A DNA stretch of 41,898 nt from Zygnema cylindricum. Lineage: Eukaryota; Streptophyta; Zygnematophyceae; Zygnematales; Zygnemataceae. The notes below the pieces were generated by a model. The model was not told the DNA's origin. It did not search any database and worked only from the letters and a program-made list of their open reading frames with translations. Position numbers and translations under genes: made by a program. Of this stretch, positions 31,600 through 41,250 are shown piece after piece; position 1 is the stretch's first letter; every line of letters begins with the position of its first letter. The stretch covers positions 64,001 through 105,898 of the forward strand of contig JBBHKE010001647.1 in NCBI GenBank assembly GCA_037447655.1, written 5' to 3'.

Positions 31600-32860
31600 G
31601 TCCGCGTGTCGGCCCGTTGTAGGCTTAATAATCCATTGGAGTCGATTTGGATATCCTCAATATGTGTGACGAGACATCCGTGTCCAAGGTGTCAAATGTT
31701 TTCTGACGCAAATATACATATTCCCCCACTCGATAGGGTTTTTGTTGTGGTCGGTAACTGCAACTGCGAGTTATTTCAAACCGTAAGGAGTCGCGATGTT
31801 GAGCAATCTGCAAGTTTTCAAAGGCCATTGGAATTTCCCTAGCAAAAAGCAAAGCCCGGTTGGTTAGTTCTTCCAAATAAAGAGAATCAAACATAAGCGG
31901 CAAAGGAAAACTATCAGCTTTCTGTATATTTCTACCGAGCAGTGGCTGTCGACCAAATAACACATAATCGGGACTTCAATTCGCTAAGGTGGCATGTACA
32001 GACATGCGATAACCCATGACAATATAACCCAATGATTCATCCCACATAGTAATCTGTTTCTCCTAGCAATGTTTACGCAGAGCCAGCTTAAATGTTTGCA
32101 CCGCCCTCTCGGCCAAACCGCCTGCCTGGGGATGATCTCAACTTGTTCGACGGTGATTGATCAACGCCTCGTCCATCAGTTCCTAAGATTCGCCACGGAA
32201 CTCGGTCCCCTGGTTCGTAAGGACTTCTGTTGGAGCTCCATATCGGAGGAGCACATGCTCGTTTAAAGCAGCGGTGGTGAGTTTGGCAATTTTGTGCGAG
32301 AGGGCCACAACTTCCACCCATTTACTCAAATTCTCTATCATGATCATGAGGTATTGCTTGCCCCTTCGCGAGACGGGAAAATGACCTGCCAAATCACACG
32401 ATCACCTGTAGAAGAGACCTCGGATAGGCAAAGTTTGAATTGTAGTCTGACGGTTTGAGAAGGAGGTACGCAACCGGTCACATGTGCTACATCCTTGTAA
32501 CACGGCGGCAACGTCCGCCTGCATGCTTGACTACCAATAACGTGCCTCTACCAAACTCGAAGTCCGTTTAGTACCATAATGTCCCAGATCAGTATGAACC
32601 TGATCGATAAGTGATAGGCGTTCTGTCGGCCGAGGAACATGTTGATGACTTCCATCTGCGAGGAGACGGCTAAGGGAACCTCCCATCCATAAGTAATTTT
32701 GAGCTCTTTTACAAACACGCTCCTCCTCTCCTGGTGTGGTGCCTGTTCGCAAAGACTGGATGGATAAAAATACGACCAGAGCGTTGTCCCGCCATGGATC
32801 GTGTTTAGTTTTGTGAACTGTGGGACCCGAAAAATTGTAGACCAGGTGTCCTCTAGCGGA
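31600..32860 (-). pseudogene. pol: Gypsy integrase, several stops and one catalytic change
   Basis: The zinc domain has the HTDLGH pair and the CSTC pair (about 32470-32600). The catalytic core begins CDLAGHFPVSRRGKQYLMIM (first Asp present). The second Asp is Asn (LTNQGTEF, about 32198-32220) and the Glu is kept in GGLAERAVQTFK (about 32090-32130). A C-terminal region with PYRVGEYVYLRQK follows. TAG, TGA, TAG, TGA and further stops lie after ARYW, FYR, RGES, RRTS, KHC, TLAN and PMDY. It would integrate the cDNA into the genome. The reading ends about 35 bp before the Copia LTR, so the last part and the 3' LTR are lost. Confidence 0.9.
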
Positions 32861-33400
32861 CAGCGATGCATGTGGTTCGTCATCAAAATCTTGTCGCACT
32901 CCATTATCGGGAGAATTGGGTAAGGGGTTTCGGGAAAGTTCGTCGGCATTCAAACTGAGGAGCCCGGGTCGATGGATGATCTCCATATCGTATTCCTGCA
33001 AAATAAGAGCCCAACGGGCTAACTTGACGGATAGTTTGTCATTGGTCATGAGCCAATGAAATGGTTGATGGTCAGTAAGAAGAGTAAAAGGCTTGCCGTA
33101 AAGGAAATGGCGGAAATGCACAATTCCCTAAACTGCGACCAAACACTCTCCCTCATAACTACTGTAGTTCGACTTTGCTTGATTGTTGCTTCGAGTAACA
33201 TAAGCCACCACATATTCCTCACCTGTAAGCTCACGCTGAGTTAGGATGGCGGCGATACCGGGCTTACCAAAGTCTGTATGTAGGCAAAATGGTAACTTAT
33301 GATTTGGTGGACGGAGAATGGGAGCGGTGGACATTGCCTTTTTTAATCCCTGGAATGCCTCAATCTGCGGAGGTCCCAAAGTAAACGGCGCTGATTTTTT
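32860..33400 (-). pseudogene. pol: Gypsy RNase H
   Basis: The coding strand shows APILRPPNHKLPFCLHTDFG, KPGIAAILTQ, NYSSYEGECLVAV, a TAG (about 33124, probably once TGG), then FRHFLYGKPFTLLTDHQPFH and ILQEYDMEIIHRPGLLSLNA plus DELSR. These correspond to the RT-associated RNase H: the first catalytic Asp (TD), the Glu of YEGEC, the Asp in TDHQ and the last Asp in NADELSR are all present. The enzyme degrades RNA in the RNA-DNA hybrid. The frame is shared with RT and integrase. Confidence 0.9.
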
Positions 33401-34750
33401 AAAGAGTTCATTTAGTGGGGATGCGAGCGTGCTAAACCCAAAAACAAACCTCCGATAATAATTAGCCAAACCTAGGAATGCACGCAGGCTCGTTAAATCT
33501 GTTGGGGCCGATAGTTTACTGATCGCTTCTACCTTAGCTTCTACTGGAGTAATTCCCTCTGATGAGATGAAACGCCGGAGATATGGTACCCCTTCAGCCC
33601 CGAAGATGCATTTGGCAGGATGGCATTTGAGACCCACCTTTTTCAACTCTTTTAATACCCACTCTATATGTGTTGCGTGTTCCTCTATAGAGGCTGAAGC
33701 AATGATTAAATCATCAATGTAGCAACGGGCAAACTAACATCCCCCTAAGACTGAGTCCATAACCTTTTGGAATACGGCCGGTGCATTTTTCAAGCCAAAA
33801 GGCACAACTGACCATTCCCAACGCCCATCATTTCCCCAAAATGCAGTCTTCTGTTGGTCTTTCTCCTCTATTTCAATTTGGTTAAACCCGTGTCGTAGAT
33901 CCAAAATGCTGAAATATTTAGCCTCTCCGACGTGATCAAAAATGTCCTCCGCCAAAGGCATTGGATGTCGGTCTTGGATTGTACGGGAATTCAGTTCTCG
34001 ATAGTCCCCGCACATGCGATGTTCTGTGAAATTCCCCTATGCGTCTTTTTTACGAGGCATGACGGTAGGCACCGCAAAGGTGGAGTCAGACATATAAATC
34101 AGTCCTGCATCTTCTAATTCTGCGCATCGTTTGTCTACTGCTTCCCATTCGGTTTCTGATAGACAATGTTTGGGTTTGAATATGGGTCTGTCATCTTCAA
34201 AGTCAATGGACATTGTGTAAATGGTGTGTCGACCTAAATCTTTCATGGAGTAAGCAAAAGCGTCTTTGTGTTGGTTTATCACTCCATTTAACAATTCGTG
34301 TTCTGGTTTTGTTAATCCCGTCCGAAATTTCCACGTTGGTTTTTCAGGTGCGTTGATGGTAATGGCTTCCATGGCCTCTGCAAACACTAGCTGCTCATCC
34401 GCGACTAAAGACTCTCCCAGCTCATACTCAACTGGGAGTTGATGGAAACAATTTACTGCATGATACCAACTTCTAGATGGAAATGCAACTGTCCAGTGTG
34501 AGACTGCGCGTACCGGTATTGGAGATCTAGCCGTTGTGTATGCTAGGATGGACCAACTCATATGACTAGGTTCCAAGAAATCGTAAATAGTATGATTTGT
34601 GTCAGACTTGGCGGATGGAGGAAAAAGTGAGAGCTGAAAAGTTGTACCCCGGAGAGAAGGTGAGGATTTAGAAGCAGTGTGTTTGAATGGTGTATTCCCC
34701 CCCCCTTGCTGATTTAGACGGATGATTCTGTGCGTATCGACCAGCTGCAA
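33400..34750 (-). pseudogene. pol: Gypsy reverse transcriptase with N-terminal extension
   Basis: After a roughly 140-residue extension without known motifs, the RT starts around WKFRTGLTKPEHELLNGVIN. It shows EWEAVDKRCAELEDAGLIYM, then MCGDYRELNSRTIQDRHPMP, SILDLRHGFNQIEI, VPFGLKNAPAVFQKVMD and the catalytic CYIDDLIIAS (about 33705-33720), followed by the thumb FLGLANYYRRFVFGFSTLA. These are textbook Gypsy (Metaviridae) RT motifs. Three in-frame changes break it: TAG after KKDA (about 34034) and TAG after LGGC (about 33734), the others being minor. RT would copy the element RNA, here presumably released from the polyprotein by protease or used as a DNMT-RT fusion. Confidence 0.93.
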
Positions 34751-35700
34751 ACCCTATGCCCAAGACAAATGACAGGGATTGAGGATCCATAACCCGACCA
34801 AGTAAGATGCAGCGTTGCCGCTCAGTGAGTCCTAGGCAGCGGTAGTGCCTGGGATGAAATGGAGCAGGAGTTCTCGCTCCGCAGCAGTTAGTTCTTATAG
34901 ACTGCCTGTATGAGTGTTCTGAAGCATACCAGGTCCGTTATGTGATTATACAAGGGAGTTTGGATATGCGACTAGTGTAGGAAGTGCACGTAACGGGTAG
35001 CTAGGGGTGTTAAGACAAAACGCAGGAGGATAGTTTGTCTGGACACATGTCTGGACCTTATGAAATGGAAGAAGTGTTTCTTGAATGAAAAGGTTAGGTG
35101 GTCTGACAGCGAGGTTAGCTTCTCGGAGCCGGCCTATGTCCACCAGATTAGTCCACTTGGAACAAACCCAATGGGCCAACGACCCATGACGTGCGACATT
35201 GATTATTAGTGGTGGTCCGATTAATGATTCGATACGTTTGTAATCTGTGAGGACCGTAGGTCAGGGGTCATTATGAGCCGCAACGTTTTCTAAAACGTAT
35301 CCAAAGGGACAGTTAAGCGACTGAAAGAATTGGATAAGACGCACTACCTCAAAGAACAGTTTAGTGCGCGGATTTGCTAAACCTAAACCCTTCCCGATTC
35401 TAAACATACCTTGACATTCCCATCCTGCGAAAAGGAGATCGATTAGTTCTAACTCCGCAAGGTGGTGATTACCTATCAGACGGATATCCTGTGGTAAAGC
35501 TGAATGCATACTATGAAACGCAGACTGTCGTAGGAGATGAGGGTATTAATCATGTAAGATTTGACAATGGTGCAACTAAGCGCGTCTAGCCAGAGGGTCA
35601 ATGTCTACGGAATAATACAGCTTGATTACAATACCGTTCTTAAGGCATGAGAGAAGTGTGGTACCTATTCCTGCAAACAAGTCTAAGATAACAAGACCGT
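34735..35700 (-). pseudogene. Cytosine-C5 DNA methyltransferase domain within Gypsy pol
   Basis: The motifs come in the canonical order. Motif I: LVILDLFAGIGTTLLS with VDIDPLARRA (SAM binding, about 35579-35695). Motif IV: LLFAGWECQGMF with the catalytic Cys at 35414-35416; the usual Pro before it is Glu. Motif VI: VLENV (about 35274-35290). Motif VIII-like: GSLAHWVCSKWTN, where Arg is expected at the W and C positions. C-terminal motifs: AERELLLHFIPG and GLTERQRCILLGRVMDP (about 34780-34900). The domain would methylate DNA cytosines using SAM. It shares the frame of protease upstream and RT downstream, with in-frame stops after ARRA (TAG), LHD (TAA) and HNDP (TGA), and a short frameshifted stretch at about 34740-34930. 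The AERE..P..T...ERQR end resembles the DNMT3/DRM group more than DNMT1. The part at 35700-36000 is a linker I do not recognise. Confidence 0.92.
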
Positions 35701-36019
35701 TCGGGTTAGGCTGTAAACTGACTGGCTTACATTTAATCGGCAGAAACCCGGAAGGATCTCTTGAAATCGCGGGTGGATCCGGAATACTGAATAAAGGAAT
35801 CGGTACAGTAAACTTATACAATCTGTCAAAATCTGAAGAGTCAATAATAAAACTTGGGGTGCCAAATAATTCCAACATTCCCGGGGGGTCTGGTAAGATT
35901 TCTTCCGTTGTTAAAGATTCAAAAATATCAGCACCTATGCCAACTGCAGCATAGGCTGGCAAGACAAACGCCGAATGAGCCGTAGTAGGAATGGGTTGCC
36001 GAGCTGAGATAAGAGGTAA

Positions 36020-36445
36020 GCAAACTTTGCGGTTCGTAAAATTGTTTGGTCGGTATGAAAATGTTTGATCGTGCATATCAACCCCCCCCCTTACTCGGAA
36101 AATGACGTCTTGGCCGACCAAGCACTCGTAATCACTACACTTGGTGACGAAGGCGTGAGCGTATATTTCTGCGAAATTGAATTCTTATAAACACTGAAAT
36201 TGAAAACATAGTGGTTCTTATGTCATACCTAGGACTAGTTCTGTGGTTCCTGCGGAAGTCAACAAACGAGTGGTAGTGGGTTGTGGTGTATCTGCAGTAA
36301 GACCTATTTTCTTGGCAAAATCTGATCCGAGGATAATGGGTTTCGCCCGTGTGTCCCTGAGAGGTAAGGTTGGGGCTACCCCATTAGTCTGAACACACCT
36401 AACTTGTTTTCCAGAAAACTGATGTGTGGAGTAAGATTCGAACGC
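36020..36445 (-). pseudogene. Gypsy aspartic protease, active site altered
   Basis: The coding strand gives RDTRAKPIILGSDFAKKIGL, then LLTSAGTTELVLG, and, after two stops, FAEIYAHAFVTKCSDYECL and VGQDVIFR...DMHDQTFSYRP. This is the retropepsin layout of plant-type Gypsy elements: D-T-G-A, a central flap region, and an L-G-Q-D near the end. The active-site Gly is Arg here (DTRA). The frame continues directly into the methyltransferase part. It would cut the polyprotein. The stops are at about 36209-36211 and 36176-36178. Confidence 0.75.
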
Positions 36446-36659
36446 TCTTTGAGAGTAATTGCTTAAAAAGATAGGTTACTACGATGGTTTTGAAGCGCTT
36501 GTAATGCATGTGCAGATTTCGTTAGATATGAGAATTTAGCCGCGCTATTCGGTTCGGGGAGCATAGTGGAAAATATTGCTAACCGTTCTTTGACCTTATA
36601 GGCATCTTGTATACTCCCTTCTAGAATGGTTAAGGCCTCAGGCGATGATGCTAGAGGTT

Positions 36660-38313
36660 GTGTCCAGGATAAGGGTTTTAGGATCTTTAACGAAAGATAA
36701 TGGTATGCGAGTGTTAATGGATTTACACTCACGATTATGATCGGAAGTCCCTTTAAAATAAACTGCCCGCTGTTGGACGGTTGACTCTCGGAGAGATCGC
36801 CCAGCAAAAGAGGGTATATGGACGACGGTTCGGCCCATTCCAGTTAATTGCGGTTTGAGTTGCGCTATAAGCTCGGCAAACTGCTCCTTCATCATGGCAA
36901 CCATGGTTGCCTGCATCTCTGCTCTATCTTGGTCCCTCCTACTGATTTTGGTGGGAGTGTCCTTCTCTTCCCCCTTCGGTGGAGTGGCCAATTTAGCCTA
37001 ACGAGCAAGTATACCGCCGTTTTTAATTTGATTTTGATAACTGAAATCCGGATTTTTAATATGACATCGCTGTACGTGATGACCTGTTTGATAGCAGTGA
37101 GTACACGTGGCTGCTTTGTCTGGACAGCTACGTGCGTCGTGACCACTGTGACCGCACCGAAAACATATACGCACTCTAGGCATCGTCGGTAAAGATCCCA
37201 TGGCGGGGCCCTTGGAGGTCTTGGGTTGGCCCATGGGTTGCGAGGGTTAGGATTCTGGTTAGGAGTTTGATGAGGGTAATCTTTAGGTGAAGGTTTTGGC
37301 ATCTCGTGAGTGTCCCACCTGCTGGTCTGCATTTCGTACTTTACAACATACTTTGTAGCCTGGTCGAAAGTGAATTTAAGGCCATATGCTTCGGTCAGAC
37401 GATTCTGAATGAACCGTCGAGATTGTGTGGGAAATTGACCCACAAATTTTTGTAGCGCCTCAGCCTCTGACATTAGATATGGTAGGGCCTCGCGCAAAGT
37501 TTCCATACGTGACCACAATAACGGTGCTGTTTCACCCGGTTTGCGTTCAAAATTCATTAGTTCTTTGACTTGGTCAGGATTCTGCATTCGATACTCGTCT
37601 TGTAATAAATCGAAAATTAACGAGGTTGAATCTCTTAATGGGACCAACATTTCAGGTATTGCCAGAATTGCAGCCCTAGCTGCCACTGCAAATTGATGAG
37701 GGACCTCAGGTATTTTAGGTGAAACTTCGTTGCCTGCGGGGTCATAAACTGCTGGGACAGCGGGTTGGAAAAGAATTTTGGGGCTGCTAATTATGGCCAA
37801 AGCTCCAGAATAGGCGGGTGCTATTTCATTCATAGCACAAATTTCTTCATATTTTCGGGTATAAAGGGATATGGAAGATCCTCAAAGATATCCCCCTAAT
37901 AAAGAAAAAGCGACCGGGTCGTAACGATCTTGGTAGCGAAACGCAAGGTCAAGCATTTCGATATTGAAAAGCATGCGAAAGTGGGACAAAGACATGGTGT
38001 CTTTGAGACCACAAAAGCAGAAATGATGTTGACCACCTCCGGTGTCCATGGACGAGGCCATGTCCACGCTGAAATGACTGTGATTAGCGTGTATGCTACT
38101 GCCCACTGAGAAAATTGACGGCGGTAAACCTAGACCCTGTATGTCAAGCGAGTCGGTGTCCGAATCTTCGCCTGAACTGTGGGTGAAAGATGAAGAAACA
38201 CACGATGTAGACCTATGGAGAGAAGAAAGACTAGATCTCGAGTGATTGGGTGATCCTAAAAATGGAGACTGAACTGTTGAGTTTGGAAAACATATCGGGG
38301 GGGAGCCGGCCAT
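36660..38313 (-). pseudogene. gag: Gypsy gag with two zinc knuckles, decayed
   Basis: The ATG at 38313 opens a Ser-rich N-terminus (MAGSPPICFP...). One TGA (after LLGGYL, about 37881) interrupts the frame, which then runs on with a retrotransposon-gag-like part (LLQDEYRMQNPDQVKELMNF; ETAPLLWSRMETLREALPYL). A frameshift near 37200-37260 moves the rest to another frame. That frame holds two CCHC knuckles, CFRCGHSGHDARSC and CTHCYQTGHHVQRC (about 37074-37170), and, after a TAG, a basic and Gln-rich part (PPKGEEKDTPTKISRRDQDR). The region below about 36800 is readable in two frames and its boundary to protease is uncertain. Gag would form the particle and package RNA. Confidence 0.82.
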
Positions 38314-38364
38314 AATAAACTCTCAAGGCAACCCCCGGTAAGCACCTAACCTTTTGGTGGTACC

Positions 38365-39214
38365 TGTTGTTCTGAGACAACTGCTGGCATTGAAGATGAA
38401 GAAGAAGCAGCAGTAGTCGTCATTGTAGAACAAAACAAGAGAGGAAGCTTCCACAAATACCAATGGCAAAACAACAACTTTGACACACAATAACTTTCAA
38501 CACAGAGACACATTAGTCGTACAAATCTACCACAATGTAGATATCATACAAAAAAACACACACATAAAATTTCACCTAATTTTGCTGATAGATTTCTGAG
38601 ATATTCATAGGTGAATTTGCATAAAACTGAGTGTACAGTTTTTCATATCATTTGTTCCTAATGAATCAAAATTTACTAAGTCCTACTTCTATACACTGAA
38701 ACTACACTAAGCTGTACGGAGGCATTCTAGCCGTACATCTAACATTCTAACACAACAAATACTGTGAATATACCTGTAAACTGAAGGTATGGCATAAACC
38801 ACATTCTGAACACTAAACAACTAATTCACTTTAGACAAAATTTTGTTCTACCAAATATTTACACCGAAGTTTCGATAATGTAAAGTGATAGTGATCTAGT
38901 CATGCCTCGTCAGTATTTGTTGGCGGCGGCTGTCAGCCGTCCGATTAGAGGATTTGGCACCATAGATGTGACTTCACAAAGTACCATGGTCCCGCCGAAT
39001 TTCCGTACGTCCACAGAGGGCATACTCACGCATTTCTCTCAAGTGACGACGCGTGTCCCAAGTGTGAATGAACAATGAATTCCCAACTTCACTGTCACAC
39101 TAATTTCGGTAAGTACTGAACCGAACTCAACCAAAAATAACTTAAGTCTTGAACAGCTCTCTCTCTCCCTCACAACTAAGGCATAGAGGGGACTAAAGCT
39201 TTCTATAAACAACA
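38365..39214 (-). repeat. 3' LTR of Copia element
   Basis: 850 bp, minus-strand TGTTG (39214) to CAACA (38365). The last 59 nt carry an orphan gag start (ATG at 38423, M-T-T-T-A-A-S-S... ending EQQ). Downstream is GGTACC and then the Gypsy leader instead of a primer-binding site, as expected for a 3' LTR. The left target duplication would be GGTAC; its partner lies outside the window. Confidence 0.88.
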
Positions 39215-39226
39215 CTCCCCTAAAGC
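39215..39226 (-). other. Polypurine tract
   Basis: The coding strand reads GCTTTAGGGGAG directly before the LTR start TGTTG. It is the same tract as the relic inside the gag-only elements at 27204-27218. Confidence 0.78.
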
Positions 39227-39237
39227 TTTAGACTCTG

Positions 39238-40250
39238 CTAGTCACTCAGTCCACATGCCTCTCTACAGAACGTCAATTTGGGTGCAGGTAAGGGTTTCGT
39301 CATCATATCAGCAACCATTTGCTCATCCGGTAAATAACTCAACTTCAGGACTTTTCCCATCACCTTTTCTCTTACAAAATGTAGCTTTATATCAATGTGC
39401 TTACTCTTAAAGTGATGACTGGGATTAGATGCAATAGCAATTGCTGCCTCATTCTCACACCATACTATCTGTGGTCCAGATTGTATAAAGAGAAGCTCTT
39501 GGAGAAGAGACGTAACCCAAAGTACATCCTTAACTGTCGAGCCGGCAGCCATGTAGTAGGCCTATATGGTAGACTGAGATGTTACCTTTTGAAGTTTGCT
39601 GCTCCAGCAGCAAGTTCCACTTTCGATCTTTAGAATGTATTTGGTGGTGGAGCGTTGGCTGGGCATATCTTTGTAGCTCGCATCGCTCCATGTATAAATT
39701 TTAACTTCCTCTCCACTGAGAGAGAGTTGAAGATTTCGAGTTTCTGCAAGATAGCGAAGAACTCTCTTTGCTGCCTCATAGTCCGACTTCCTCGGATTTT
39801 GCAAGCTTCGGCTCAAGGCTCCAACTGTGGCTACGATGTCCGGACGAGTACAATTCATGAAATAGATGAGGCTTCCGACAATTTGTCTGTAAGGAATGGA
39901 GGACATAGAATCTGCCTCCCCTGAATACAAAAAATCATCAACCAAAACACCACCATCCGTTTCCGTACCCTCCAACTTCTGCCTGAATTCCATAGGGATG
40001 GCACTCCCCTTTGCATCTGACATACTAAACTTTTCTAGCATGTTCCATATTGCTTCTTTCTGAGTTAGATAAATAATTCTCTGTTTCCTATCTCTTTCTA
40101 CCTTAATTCTTAGAATATACTTAGCCTCACCCAAGTCTTTCATTTCAAATTGAGAATTCATATCTGATTATATTATATTAATTTCATTGATAGATTTGCT
40201 AATCAACAACAAATCATCTAGATATACTACCACATAAATCACTCCATCCT
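39238..40250 (-). pseudogene. pol: Copia reverse transcriptase C-terminal part and RNase H
   Basis: The coding strand shows the catalytic YLDDLLLIS (about 40205-40235), a frameshift, then QFEMKDLGEAKYILRIKVER, YRQIVGSLIYFMNCTRPDI, YEAAKRVLRYLAETRN, and the RNase H motifs SDASYKD (first Asp), a TAG after SQSTI, VWCENEAAIAIASNPSHHFK and DEQMVADMMTKPLPAPKL, with the stop at 39238. These are the conserved Copia RT/RNase H blocks. It retains more sequence than the related fragment at 11903. The product would reverse transcribe the element RNA and remove the template. Confidence 0.92.
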
Positions 40251-41250
40251 CACCTTACATTACATAGACTGAGTGATTTGAACTGATCCTGGTAAAGCCA
40301 GATTGGTTTAAAACTCATCTAACTTCAGGTTCCATTGTCTCAGAGCCTGTTTCAGACCATACAAGGACTTCAACAGTTTACAGACCAATTTTTTTTTCCC
40401 TTTTTCTGCCTACATCTCTGGCTGCTTCATATAAATTACTTCTTCCAAATCACCATGCAAAAAAGCCGCCTTAACGTCCATCTGATGCACTTCCTTATCC
40501 TCTATTGCAGCAAGAGACAGCAAAACTCTAACAGTAGGAAAGCGAACCACAGGAGAGAAGGTCTATTCATAATCAATTCCCTCCTTCTGACTAAATCCCT
40601 TCGCGACAAGTCTAGCTTTATATCTCTCAATTGTTTTATCAAGATTCAATTTTAATTTGAAGACCCACTTATAACCGATAGCTTTCCGGTTCGGGAGCTC
40701 CACAAGTTCCCAAGTTTGGGCTTCCATAATTGACTTTATCTCATCATTTGCAGTCGAGATCCAATGATCCTTTTCAGGAACGCAAAAGGCTTCCCAAATA
40801 GTAAGCGGCTCCCCTACAAGAAAAGCACTCTCCACTCGATCGCCTCGAAGGCGACTGCTTTGCCTTCTTCCCCTCGGAAAATTTGAAGCGAGAACTGTTG
40901 TTTCCCTAGTTTTCCGCAGAAGGCGTGTAGTGGTATGAGCAGCTCTGAAAGTAGGATGTGACGGCCCACAGAAATTCGGAAGAGAGGTATAGGAAGTAGA
41001 AGGAGATGGAGTAAAAGGTACCCGCTCAAGAATGATATACTCTTGTATTTTCTCATTCCTTTCAGCTGCATCCATACTAAAAACATCCACAGATTGACTC
41101 TCTTCTTTAATCTGAATATTCATGGCTGTCTGAAGGCATCCTCCCTGAGGGTTATACACTCTATAGCCTACAGATTCATCATCATAGCCTAAGAAAACAC
41201 CAGGTACAGATTTTGGACTAAGCTTCCAATTAGGAAGATTATCCAAGGTA
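40250..41250 (-). pseudogene. pol: Copia integrase C-terminus and RT N-terminal half
   Basis: The coding strand has the GFLGYDD-type integrase tail (SPKSVPGVFLGYDDESVGYR), a Ser/Pro-rich linker, then RT: DHWISTANDEIKSIMEAQTW, ELVELPNRKAIGYKWVFKLK, RYKARLVAKGFSQKEGIDYE, a stop, TFSPVVRF..., HQMDV and [16 protein letters not shown], and LLKSLYGLKQALRQWN. The first RT catalytic Asp is in HQMDV. Stops after GIDYE, KQPEM and KLDEF break it. The segment QMDV...FLHGDLEE is what is missing from the copy ending at 13158. Confidence 0.9.

Larger units (their letters stand above)
31566..38364 (-). mobile_element. Gypsy LTR retrotransposon carrying a DNA methyltransferase, interior only
   Basis: Coding order on the minus strand: gag (38313 down), protease, cytosine DNA methyltransferase, RT, RNase H, integrase. 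Protease to integrase share one reading frame, so this was a single polyprotein. Neither LTR of its own is visible: on both sides it is cut by LTRs of same-strand Copia elements (31565 and 38365). Many stop codons and a few frameshifts make it inactive. Such methyltransferase-bearing Gypsy elements are known from charophyte algae (de Mendoza et al. 2018, as I recall it). Confidence 0.9.

Noticed and set aside
34685-34710. Runs of nine C (also near 36080) as possible programmed frameshift sites in Gypsy pol.
   Set aside because: The pol frame is the same on both sides of these runs, so no shift is needed; they look like ordinary homopolymers.
36650-36670. ILDTTSS in the Gypsy gag-protease region looked like the protease active site.
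   Set aside because: The better match is DTRAKPIILGSDFAKKIGL further on, which is followed at the right distance by the rest of the retropepsin fold and is in the pol frame.
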